In this document: one piece after another, positions 1 through 5,471 of the stretch
Position numbering within the stretch: the stretch's first letter is position 1
Layout: each line of letters starts with the position of its first letter
Assembly (NCBI GenBank): GCA_005789375.1
Contig: SXXZ01000367.1
Location: 1 to 5,471, forward strand
Source of the DNA: Verrucomicrobiales bacterium
GTDB taxonomy: Bacteria > Verrucomicrobiota > Verrucomicrobiae > Limisphaerales > UBA9464
Direction: 5' to 3'
DNA length: 5,471 nucleotides
Notes under the pieces: model-generated
Told to the model about the DNA's origin: nothing
Databases searched by the model: none
The model's input: the letters and a program-made list of their open reading frames with translations, nothing else
Position numbers and translations under genes: made by a program

Positions 1-111
1 GAAACCGGCACCGCCCACCCCATCCACTGCGCAGTCCTCCCCGATGGCAGCACCTACTCCATCACCCTGGCCGGCCCCGTCACCCGCACCTACACCACCC
101 GCCGCCACTGA
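1..111 (+). CDS. C-terminal end of an unidentified protein (partial, 5' end outside window)
   Basis: Frame 1 is open from the first base to a TGA at 109-111 and encodes the last 36 residues of a protein, ending ...VTRTYTTRRH. Coding is supported by codon use: 32 of the 36 codons end in C, as expected for a real gene in this GC-rich genome. The piece reads as a small beta-rich tail (PDGSTYSITLAGPV), with no catalytic motif and no membrane segment. It faintly resembles the last strands of diaminopimelate-epimerase/PhzF-fold enzymes (a strand, then a G-P-V/A turn, then a strand), but this is too short to name a family. It does not look like the C-terminus of GcvT, the usual partner of gcvH. It lies 288 bases upstream of gcvH, so it is probably not co-transcribed in a tight operon with it. 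Confidence 0.65.
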   Translation, partial: ETGTAHPIHCAVLPDGSTYSITLAGPVTRTYTTRRH

Positions 112-399
112 CCGAGCACTGATACCCCGGACTCCCGAGCAGCAACCGGCACAATCTTGCCGAGCCAACGACCCTCCGAGCCCAAAGAGCCTGTCCCCAA
201 GTCGCCCGGGGCGCGGGCCTCGCCTAGGCCGTAGCGGGACCGCGCTGGAGCACGCATTGGAAGCGATCAAACCCTTCCCTCGCGCACAGCGCGAAAACCA
301 ATCCTCCCCCGAGCTTCCTTGCGCGCGGAGGACTGAACCCGCGGAGCCCTTTATTTCTGCTCGCTTCACCACAGCCGTCCCGTTAATTCCTTCACCAGC
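112..399. other. Intergenic gap upstream of gcvH, no convincing gene
   Basis: This stretch of 288 bases lies between the stop of the partial gene and the gcvH start. I see no convincing gene in it. An open frame runs from 44 to 403, but its product is a Pro/Ser/Arg-rich low-complexity string and it overlaps both neighbours in other frames. The gap holds several short GC-rich inverted repeats: 216-220 with 226-230 (5 bp), 280-285 with 289-294 (6 bp, 3-base loop), and 324-328 with 339-343 (5 bp, 10-base loop). None has a T-tract directly behind it, so none is a clear terminator. The gcvH promoter should lie here, but no good -35/-10 pair stands out. I could not recognise a glycine riboswitch core. 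Confidence 0.5.
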
Positions 400-786
400 A
401 TGAGTTCGCAAGTTCCCGCAGACCTGAAATACGCCAAGTCCCACGAATGGGCTCGCATCTCCGGCGATACCGCCGTCGTCGGAATCACCGACCACGCCCA
501 GCACGAACTGACCGACATCGTCTTCGTCGAACTCCCCTCCGTCGGCCGCAAGGTCAAGGCCGGCGAAGCTTGTGCCGTTGTCGAATCCGTCAAGACCGCC
601 AGCGACATTTACTCCCCGCTTTCCGGCGAAATCATCGCCGTTAACAGCACCGCTAGTGACAACCCGGCCTCGGTAAACACCGAACCCTATGCCGGCGGTA
701 GCTTCTTTACCCTGCGCCTCTCTAACCCGGCGGAATCCGAGGCGCTCTTATCGCCTGCTGCCTATTCCCAGCAAATCGGAGGTTAA
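400..786 (+). CDS. gcvH: Glycine cleavage system H protein (lipoyl carrier)
   Basis: The product (128 aa, close to the usual 125-130) is the soluble cytoplasmic H protein. Its lipoyl arm carries the aminomethyl group of glycine from the P protein (GcvP) to the T protein (GcvT) and is re-oxidised by the L protein. Visible signatures are the N-terminal [10 protein letters not shown] (residues 11-20), [20 protein letters not shown] (27-46), and the lipoylation site [12 protein letters not shown] (62-73) with Lys65 as the modified residue. The usual tail follows: GEII.VN (76-82), P..VN.EPY (89-97), and LLSPAAY near residue 122. The start fits family length and lies just before the conserved N-terminus, but there is no clear Shine-Dalgarno sequence. 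One oddity is that the usual G-W in the PYG.GW segment is GGSFF here (residues 99-103). No gcvT or gcvP is present in the window. A terminator follows 62 bases after the stop. Confidence 0.96.
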   Translation: MSSQVPADLKYAKSHEWARISGDTAVVGITDHAQHELTDIVFVELPSVGRKVKAGEACAVVESVKTASDIYSPLSGEIIAVNSTASDNPASVNTEPYAGGSFFTLRLSNPAESEALLSPAAYSQQIGG

Positions 787-848
787 CGAACTCGGGCTCA
801 GACTCGAACCCGGGCTCACCACACGATCCATCGAGCGTCAAACCGCCC

Positions 849-883
849 TGAACCACCGGCCTCACCGGTGGTTCAATTGTTTT
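849..883 (+). terminator. Rho-independent terminator after gcvH
   Basis: A perfect 11-bp inverted repeat (TGAACCACCGG at 849-859, CCGGTGGTTCA at 865-875) with a 5-base loop is followed directly by ATTGTTTT (876-883). This is a standard intrinsic terminator for transcription arriving from gcvH. On the minus strand the bases after the hairpin read GGGCGGTTTGACG, without a good U-run, so termination of the converging gene here would be weaker. The right arm contains the stop codon of the minus-strand gene, and the T-tract encodes its last residues. Confidence 0.85.
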
Positions 884-1145
884 CAGGAGCATCCCGACGC
901 AGACCCACCTTGTCGGCGATGTCGTTAAATTCCTCCCGACTCACCTCGTGCAGTTCCTTACCCCGCTTGGTGAGGTGCTCGTTGATCTTGATAGCCTTCT
1001 CAGTCATCGCCTCGTGAGTTTCCTGAGTACCACCCACGAGCGCGAAGTTCTTGCCCTTGGTCAACCGCTGGTGGCCATCCGAATCGAGACCCACCCCCAA
1101 CAGGAGAGCAGGAGCCTTCTTCGAGGGCTTCTTGGAATCTGGCAT
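873..1145 (-). CDS. Small conserved-looking hypothetical protein, 90 aa
   Basis: The chosen start (ATG at 1145-1143) gives a 90-residue protein beginning MPDSKKPSKKAPALLLGVGL and ending RRDAPENN. The protein is soluble, with no signal peptide or membrane segment. It has a lysine-rich N-terminus (5-10), then LLLGVGLDSDGHQRLTKGKNF (residues 14-34) with a D-S-D-G-H turn, then GGTQETHEAM (38-47). A charged helical C-terminal half follows (about 43-82, EKAIKINEHLTKRGKELHEV...). This overall pattern recalls small uncharacterised proteins I associate with Planctomycetes and Verrucomicrobia, but I cannot name a Pfam family or function. The reading frame stays open upstream; an in-frame ATG at 1196 would add 17 residues (MEDLPWRLGFFPIYRLA), but they look less conserved and the Lys-rich start is more natural. 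Neither start has a Shine-Dalgarno sequence. The gene converges on gcvH and diverges from the desaturase gene. Confidence 0.72.
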   Translation of the reverse strand: MPDSKKPSKKAPALLLGVGLDSDGHQRLTKGKNFALVGGTQETHEAMTEKAIKINEHLTKRGKELHEVSREEFNDIADKVGLRRDAPENN

Positions 1146-1293
1146 GGCGAGACGGTAGATCGGAAAAAACCCAAGTCGCCACGGCAAATCTTCCATTAAG
1201 GCACCACCCAGCCCCGACATTGATTGGCTCGATGATGCTGAAAAAACATTCGATTCACGCAGAGACGACCCACTAGACGACAACAGCGGAGTC
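1146..1293. promoter_or_regulatory. Divergent intergenic region, probable promoters for both sides
   Basis: These 148 bases separate the start of the minus-strand small gene from the start of the lipid operon, so promoters for both directions are expected here. The region is locally less GC-rich, with A-runs at 1164-1169 and 1241-1246. On the plus strand, TTGATT (1220-1225) could act as a -35 element, but the best-spaced -10 (around 1244-1250, AAACATT) is a poor match. No operator-like palindrome is obvious. GGAG (1288-1291) lies only 2 bases from the desaturase ATG, which is too close for a normal Shine-Dalgarno. The assignment rests on gene layout, not on a clear motif. Confidence 0.4.
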
Positions 1294-1917
1294 ATGCACG
1301 ACCCCGTATTCTGGACCCTCCGCATCACACAAACCCTAGCCAGCATCGCTATGGCCGTCCTGTCCGCCGATTTCGTCGTCGGTGTGTTCCACTGGATTGA
1401 AGACGCCTACCTCCGCGAAGACTGCCCCCTGCTGGGAGAACTCATCGCCAAACCCAACATTCTCCACCACTACCGGCCCCGCCATTTTCTCAAACACTCC
1501 TGGATGGACTCCTGTTGGGACCTATGGGTCGTGGCGGCACTCTTCGTCCTCGGCGCATGGGCCCTGGAATCCCTCACACCGGCCGTCTGGGTCTTCGCCT
1601 GCTTGGTCGGCAACGCCAACCAAATCCACAAGTGGGCCCACCGCAGTCGGCGTGAGAATGGCCCTTGGATAAATCTTCTCCAAGATCTCAGGATTCTCCA
1701 AAGTTCCCGACATCATGCGATCCACCACACAGACCCCAAATCGACTCACTACTGTGTGATCACAGAGCACCTCAACCCCATTTTGGAACAGTTGCGATTC
1801 TGGACCCATCTGGAGTGCTGGCTGTGGAGAGCCTTTCGGATTCGACGCCGCAGCGACACCTCGAACCGACGTCATGGAATCACACCCGAATGGGTTGTGC
1901 GCGCTGAACACGCTTGA
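1294..1917 (+). CDS. Kua/TMEM189/CarF-family lipid desaturase (putative plasmanylethanolamine desaturase)
   Basis: The product (207 aa) is a membrane-bound histidine-rich di-iron desaturase of the lipid desaturase (TMEM189/Kua) family. Characterised members, animal PEDS1 and Myxococcus CarF, introduce the vinyl-ether double bond that turns plasmanyl- into plasmenyl-ethanolamine (plasmalogen), using O2. The motif series is in order: DFVVGVFHWIEDAY (26-39, with D26, H33, D37), HHYRPRHFLKH (58-68), NQIHKWAH (109-116), and SRHHAIHHTDPKSTHYC (138-154), then LNPILEQLRFWTHLE (160-174). The histidines 33, 58, 59, 64, 68, 112, 116, 140, 141, 144, 145 and 152 include the expected metal ligands. Hydrophobic spans lie at about 13-34, 76-92 and 94-108. 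The ATG is the only usual start codon after the in-frame stop at 1156. The gene begins an operon, with lplT 12 bases downstream. Family membership is sure; the exact substrate is inferred, since it needs an ether lipid not shown here. Confidence 0.9.
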   Translation: MHDPVFWTLRITQTLASIAMAVLSADFVVGVFHWIEDAYLREDCPLLGELIAKPNILHHYRPRHFLKHSWMDSCWDLWVVAALFVLGAWALESLTPAVWVFACLVGNANQIHKWAHRSRRENGPWINLLQDLRILQSSRHHAIHHTDPKSTHYCVITEHLNPILEQLRFWTHLECWLWRAFRIRRRSDTSNRRHGITPEWVVRAEHA

Positions 1918-1929
1918 ACCCCGCCTAGA

Positions 1930-3210
1930 ATGCCCAACCTCCAGCGCAACTACCCGCTCCTGCTCCTGAGCCAATTCCTCAGTGCCCTGGGCGACAACGC
2001 CCTTCTAGCCGTCATCGTGGGACAACTCACCTACCTTCAGAAGGCAGGCCTCTTGTCCGAGGCCCAGCTCAGGACCCATAACACCGTCTACACCAGCCTC
2101 CTGTTCATTCCCTTTATTTTCTTGGCTCCCGTCGCTGGTTTTCTCAATGACCGACACTCCAAAACCTCCTGGCTGGCCGGTGGCAATGCCCTGAAAATTC
2201 TCGGCACACTCCTCTGCGCATTGAGCCTCCGCTGGGGTCCCATCTGGCAGGGTATCGGATATCTAATCGTTGGCGTGGGCGCCTGCGTCTATGGGCCTGC
2301 CAAGTATGGCATCCTGCCCGAGATCCTTCCCAGAGAACGCCTCGTCCGGGCCAACGGCATGGTCGAACTCCTCACCCTGGTGGCCATCCTCGGCGGAGCC
2401 ATCGCCGGTTCGATCATGGCCGACCGGTGGAAGGATTCCGTGTTGAGCTCTTATGCGGTGCTCGTGGGAATTTACCTCGGCTCATTCCTGCTCAATCTCC
2501 TCATGCAGCGAACGCCATCCAACCCCACCGTCCTCTGGAACCTCAATCTGACCGCGTTCAAAGACCATGCGAAGCAACTGGCCTTGGCTCCCCGATTGTC
2601 CCGAATGCTGGTGGGCACCGGACTCTTCTGGATTTGCGGCGCAGCCATGAAGATCAACTTCCAACCGTGGGGCCTGAGCGTTCTCCACCTGCCCGATAAC
2701 ACCCAAATCGCCCTCCTCGGGCTGTGGCTCAGCGTCGGAGTCATGGTGGGCAGCATTCTGGCCGGCCGATGGTTTCCCGTCGGAGAATTGCAACGCACTC
2801 GACTCTTCGGTTTTGCCCTCGCCAGCATGCTCGGCCTCCTGTTCTCCGTGGAGCACCTCAACCTCTGGAAGCACCCCACTATTCAGGCCGGCGCGTTGCA
2901 TTTGATCCTGCCGGTGGTCGGCCTGCTCATCGGCACCGGCATCGCCGCCGGATTCTTTCTCATCCCACTCAATGCCGCCCTGCAGGCCGAATCCGACCCG
3001 AACAAAATGGGCAAGACCATCGCAGTCCAAAACCTGGTCGATAATCTCGGCATGGTCAGTGCCAGCTTGCTCTGCCTCGTCAGCGTCCAGGTGGGCATCA
3101 GTGCGTCGGGCGTTTTCTTAGTACTTGCCTTGGTGACAGCCGCCATCGTGGCCCTGTTGAAAATTCCGGCTTCGAACATCCACACAACCCCTGGAGGAAA
3201 AACCCGATGA
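1930..3210 (+). CDS. lplT: Lysophospholipid transporter, LplT type (MFS)
   Basis: The product (426 aa; E. coli LplT is about 397) is a major facilitator superfamily inner-membrane protein of about 12 helices. LplT flips lysophospholipids, chiefly lyso-phosphatidylethanolamine, from the outer to the inner face of the cytoplasmic membrane for re-acylation by Aas. Diagnostic segments are QFLSALGDNALL (15-26), GFLNDRHSK (70-78, the MFS motif-A loop), GNALKILG (85-92), VGACVYGPAKYGILPEILP (116-134), LVRANGMVE (138-146), and, in the second half, GFFLIPLNAALQ (341-352) and KTIAVQNLVDNLGM (362-375). A hydrophilic loop at about 193-226 separates the two halves. The start lies 12 bases after the desaturase stop and directly before the conserved N-terminal helix; no Shine-Dalgarno is seen, so translational coupling is possible. 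The stop overlaps the aas start (ATGA). This pairing with aas strongly supports LplT over a general MFS exporter. Confidence 0.93.
   Translation: MPNLQRNYPLLLLSQFLSALGDNALLAVIVGQLTYLQKAGLLSEAQLRTHNTVYTSLLFIPFIFLAPVAGFLNDRHSKTSWLAGGNALKILGTLLCALSLRWGPIWQGIGYLIVGVGACVYGPAKYGILPEILPRERLVRANGMVELLTLVAILGGAIAGSIMADRWKDSVLSSYAVLVGIYLGSFLLNLLMQRTPSNPTVLWNLNLTAFKDHAKQLALAPRLSRMLVGTGLFWICGAAMKINFQPWGLSVLHLPDNTQIALLGLWLSVGVMVGSILAGRWFPVGELQRTRLFGFALASMLGLLFSVEHLNLWKHPTIQAGALHLILPVVGLLIGTGIAAGFFLIPLNAALQAESDPNKMGKTIAVQNLVDNLGMVSASLLCLVSVQVGISASGVFLVLALVTAAIVALLKIPASNIHTTPGGKTR
3193..3197 (+). promoter_or_regulatory. Strong ribosome binding site for aas
   Basis: GGAGG lies 9 bases before the ATG at 3207, inside the last codons of lplT. 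It is the only strong Shine-Dalgarno in the window. Together with the ATGA stop/start overlap (3207-3210), it fixes the aas start and points to coupled translation of transporter and enzyme. Confidence 0.8.
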
Positions 3211-5411
3211 TCAAGTCCCTCCTCCATTGGCTCCTGCGCCTGTGTTTCCGGTACCGCGCCTACAATACCGATGCGCTTTCCACCCCGGGTCCGGTCTTGC
3301 TGCTGCCCAACCACGTGTCGTGGCTGGATTGGGCCTTTCTCGGAGTCATCCTTGATGAAGACTGGAAGTTCGTCACCAGCTCCACCACGGCCGAAACCTC
3401 GTGGATCCACCGGAAGATCATGGTTAACCGGCGCACCTTCCCGATCGACCCCGCCTCCCCTTACGGCGCCAAGCGCATGGCGGAATTCTTAGCCAAGGGA
3501 GGCCGGCTGGTCTTGTTCCCCGAAGGACGCCTGACGCGCACCACCCGGATGATGAAGCTTTTCGACGGCACCGGGTTCCTCATCCACAAAACCAAGGCGA
3601 AGGTCATCACCTGTTATTTGCGCAATGCGGTTCGCGTGCCCGCTGTGCGACACACCGGCTGGACTCAGTGGTTCCCGAAGGTCTCTGCCCACTTCAGCCC
3701 CTTGCTGACGGCTCCGGATTTGACGCATCAACCCAACGCCGTGGCCCGCACCCGGATCACCCGCTGGTTGCGCGACGTGATGGTGCACCAGCAATTCCAA
3801 GCCGAGATGGACCACGGTCCGCAGGATATTCTCGAAGCCATCGCAGAAACCGCCCGGACACTGCCACGACGCCAAGTCCTCGAAGACATCACCCTGAAAC
3901 CGCTGACCTATCGTCGCCTCATGGTGGGTACCGAACTCTTGGCCGGCCAATTTCGGCGGTGTCTACCCCCAGCAGCGCGATCTCCTCAGGGCGACCCCGC
4001 CCAGGTCGGAGTGCTTTTGCCCAACGTTAACGGCATGCCCGTCACCTTGATGGCACTGTGGGCCACCGGACATACCCCGGCGGTCCTCAACTTCTCCACG
4101 GGTCCAACCATTCTCCTGCAATGCTCTCAACTGGCCGGCATCCGCGACATCATCACCTCCCGAACCTTCCTCCAGAAGGCCAAGTTGGATATCGCCCCCC
4201 TCGAAGCGGCCGGCATCCGGTTCCACCACCTCGAAGACATCCGGATGGGCATCGGAGCCGTGACCAAAATCCTGACACTCATCCAGCACAGCCTGCGCTG
4301 TGGCATGGGTCTGAAGGTGCCACGATCGGGATTCGATGCGGCCAAAACACCGGCCGTGATTCTCTTCACTTCCGGATCGGAGGGCATTCCCAAGGGGGTG
4401 GTACTCACCCATGCCAATCTCTTGGCCAATATCCGCCAGATGGACGCCTTTCTCGACATTTCCGATGAGGAACGGTTCTTTAATGCGCTCCCTCTCTTCC
4501 ACAGCTTCGGCCTAACCGCCTGCACCCTGCTGCCCCTGGTTCGCGGTCTGTACACCTTCTTGTATCCATCGCCCCTGCACTATCGAGTCATCCCCGGAGT
4601 GGTGTATGACCGCAACTGCACCGTGATGGTCGGCACCAACACCTTCCTCAATGGCTATGCCCGCAAGGCGGCACCCTATGACTTCCACTCGGTGAAGTTT
4701 CTGGTGGCCGGCGCGGAGAAGGTCCAGGAAGCCACCGCGCAAACCTGGGCCCGGAAGTTCGGCATCCGTTTGCTCGAGGGCTACGGTGCCACTGAGTGCA
4801 GCCCGGTGCTGTGCGCCAACAACCGCATCGAAGCTCAGTTCGGCAGCGTCGGGCGTTTCATGCCCGGCATGGAATGGAAACTCGAGCAAGTGGAAGGTGT
4901 CAGCGAAGTCGCCCCCGAGGGACGCATCGTCTCGGGCCGACTCTTCGTGCGCGGCCCCAACGTCATGCGGGGCTACCTCAACCCCGAAGCCAACGCCGCC
5001 TTCCAATCGCTGGGTGGCTGGTACGACACCGGAGATCTGGCCCGGGTCGACGACGACGGGTTCGTCTTCCTGCTCGGCCGCATGAAACGCTTCGCCAAGA
5101 TCAGCGGCGAAATGGTCAGCCTCACCGCCGTGGAAGACGCCCTGGCCGGAGCCTTCCCCCAGCACGGCCTCCGCTGCGAAATCGCTGTGGTGGCGGTCGC
5201 CGACGAGGAGAAAGGCGAAAAGCTCATCGCCATTTGCAATGCGCAACGACTGTCGATGGATGAAGTGCGACAGGCCATCAAGGCCAAGGGTTTGACCAAC
5301 TTGTGTGTCCCGCGAGAGATCCGGTTTGTGAACGAGATCCCCAAGCTCGGCACCGGCAAGATCAACCATCGGGCGCTCATCGAAGTCGTCCGCTCCCCGG
5401 CAATCGGTTGA
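3207..5411 (+). CDS. aas: Bifunctional lysophospholipid acyltransferase / acyl-ACP synthetase (Aas type)
   Basis: The product (734 aa; E. coli Aas is 719) fuses two enzymes. Residues about 1-200 are a PlsC-type acyltransferase: NHVSWLD (35-41, catalytic H36 and D41), VNRRTFPID (73-81) and FPEGR (104-108). Residues about 225-734 are an ANL-family AMP-forming ligase: FTSGSEGIPKGVVLTH (387-402, ATP/phosphate loop), ALPLFHSFGLT (427-437), FLYPSPLHYR (451-460), AGAEKVQE (501-508), GYGATECSP (525-533), GWYDTGDLARVDDDGF (604-619), GRMKRFAKISGEMVSL (624-639), and LGTGKI (714-719) with the catalytic Lys718. Aas activates a fatty acid with ATP onto bound acyl carrier protein and transfers the acyl group to lyso-phosphatidylethanolamine, at the inner face of the membrane. 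All key residues of both domains are intact. The long matches with E. coli Aas, and lplT directly upstream with an ATGA overlap, make the assignment firm. The acyl chain and lysolipid preferred here are unknown. Confidence 0.95.
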   Translation: MIKSLLHWLLRLCFRYRAYNTDALSTPGPVLLLPNHVSWLDWAFLGVILDEDWKFVTSSTTAETSWIHRKIMVNRRTFPIDPASPYGAKRMAEFLAKGGRLVLFPEGRLTRTTRMMKLFDGTGFLIHKTKAKVITCYLRNAVRVPAVRHTGWTQWFPKVSAHFSPLLTAPDLTHQPNAVARTRITRWLRDVMVHQQFQAEMDHGPQDILEAIAETARTLPRRQVLEDITLKPLTYRRLMVGTELLAGQFRRCLPPAARSPQGDPAQVGVLLPNVNGMPVTLMALWATGHTPAVLNFSTGPTILLQCSQLAGIRDIITSRTFLQKAKLDIAPLEAAGIRFHHLEDIRMGIGAVTKILTLIQHSLRCGMGLKVPRSGFDAAKTPAVILFTSGSEGIPKGVVLTHANLLANIRQMDAFLDISDEERFFNALPLFHSFGLTACTLLPLVRGLYTFLYPSPLHYRVIPGVVYDRNCTVMVGTNTFLNGYARKAAPYDFHSVKFLVAGAEKVQEATAQTWARKFGIRLLEGYGATECSPVLCANNRIEAQFGSVGRFMPGMEWKLEQVEGVSEVAPEGRIVSGRLFVRGPNVMRGYLNPEANAAFQSLGGWYDTGDLARVDDDGFVFLLGRMKRFAKISGEMVSLTAVEDALAGAFPQHGLRCEIAVVAVADEEKGEKLIAICNAQRLSMDEVRQAIKAKGLTNLCVPREIRFVNEIPKLGTGKINHRALIEVVRSPAIG

Positions 5412-5420
5412 CCAATATCC

Positions 5421-5471
5421 ATGCCTAGAGCCATCTCAACGCCTCAACCCGGCGATCCGCGTACCGAAGCC
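5421..5471 (+). CDS. Possible start of the next gene (partial, 3' end outside window)
   Basis: An ATG 9 bases after the aas stop opens a frame that stays open to the window end and gives 17 residues (MPRAISTPQPGDPRTEA). The same strand and tight spacing suggest that it continues the lipid operon. No Shine-Dalgarno is seen, and the fragment is too short to identify a product or to exclude chance. Confidence 0.4.
   Translation, partial: MPRAISTPQPGDPRTEA

Noticed and set aside
318..348. Possible glycine riboswitch or rRNA-like segment around GGACTGAACCCG
   Set aside because: The short resemblance is confined to one stem-loop; the paired aptamer arrangement and conserved core could not be traced.
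44..403. Open frame of 119 codons (Pro/Ser/Ala-rich) upstream of gcvH
   Set aside because: It begins inside the partial gene in another frame and ends 4 bases into gcvH, and its composition is what GC-rich non-coding DNA gives. No domain or start signal is visible.
793..818. Direct repeat CGGGCTCA (793-800 and 811-818) after gcvH
   Set aside because: Only 8 bases and two copies in a GC-rich spacer, with no link to an element or site; chance is enough.
2482..3410. Minus-strand open frames (about 135-182 codons) opposite lplT and the start of aas
   Set aside because: The frames overlap one another and lie opposite clearly conserved coding sequence, so they are taken as shadows.
4512..5369. 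Long minus-strand open frame of 285 codons opposite aas
   Set aside because: It is the antisense shadow of the ligase domain of aas, which is intact with all motifs. The antisense product is His/Gly/Ala-rich and without recognisable features; such shadows are common in GC-rich genes.
1..5471. CRISPR arrays, tRNA or rRNA genes, insertion sequences, toxin-antitoxin or phage-defence genes
   Set aside because: I looked for regularly spaced repeats, cloverleaf arms with a CCA end, terminal inverted repeats and transposase or nuclease motifs, and found none. The window is ordinary chromosomal metabolism.

Overview
The window is GC-rich DNA from a bacterial chromosome. It has compact gene spacing, a strong preference for C or G at third codon positions, and few strong Shine-Dalgarno sequences. 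Nothing looks like plasmid, phage or insertion-sequence DNA. The lineage is a guess: weak ribosome-binding sites, a PVC-looking small unknown protein and the gene mix would fit Verrucomicrobiota or a relative, but no ribosomal RNA or lineage marker is present to prove it.

Left part (1-886): the last 36 codons of an unidentified gene end at 111. A gap of about 290 bases follows. Then comes gcvH (400-786), the lipoyl carrier protein of the glycine cleavage system, followed by a clear rho-independent terminator (849-883). No gcvT or gcvP is recognisable in the window.

Middle (873-1293): a small gene on the minus strand (873-1145) encodes a 90-residue protein of unknown function. It converges on gcvH, and its stop codon and last codons lie inside the gcvH terminator. 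A 148-base region separates it from the divergent operon on the plus strand.

Right part (1294-5471): three closely spaced plus-strand genes form a probable membrane-lipid operon. The first encodes a small membrane desaturase of the Kua/TMEM189/CarF family (lipid desaturase domain), whose characterised members make the vinyl-ether bond of plasmalogens. It is followed after 12 bases by a lysophospholipid transporter of the LplT type. That gene overlaps by ATGA a gene for a fused acyltransferase / acyl-ACP synthetase of the Aas type. LplT and Aas are the known pair that bring lysophospholipids (mainly lyso-phosphatidylethanolamine) back across the inner membrane and re-acylate them. A further reading frame starts 9 bases after aas and runs out of the window.

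The main point of interest is the combination of a plasmalogen-type desaturase with the lysophospholipid salvage pair in one transcription unit. It suggests that ether-lipid desaturation and phospholipid repair are linked in this organism. The individual families are known; the linkage is the inference.
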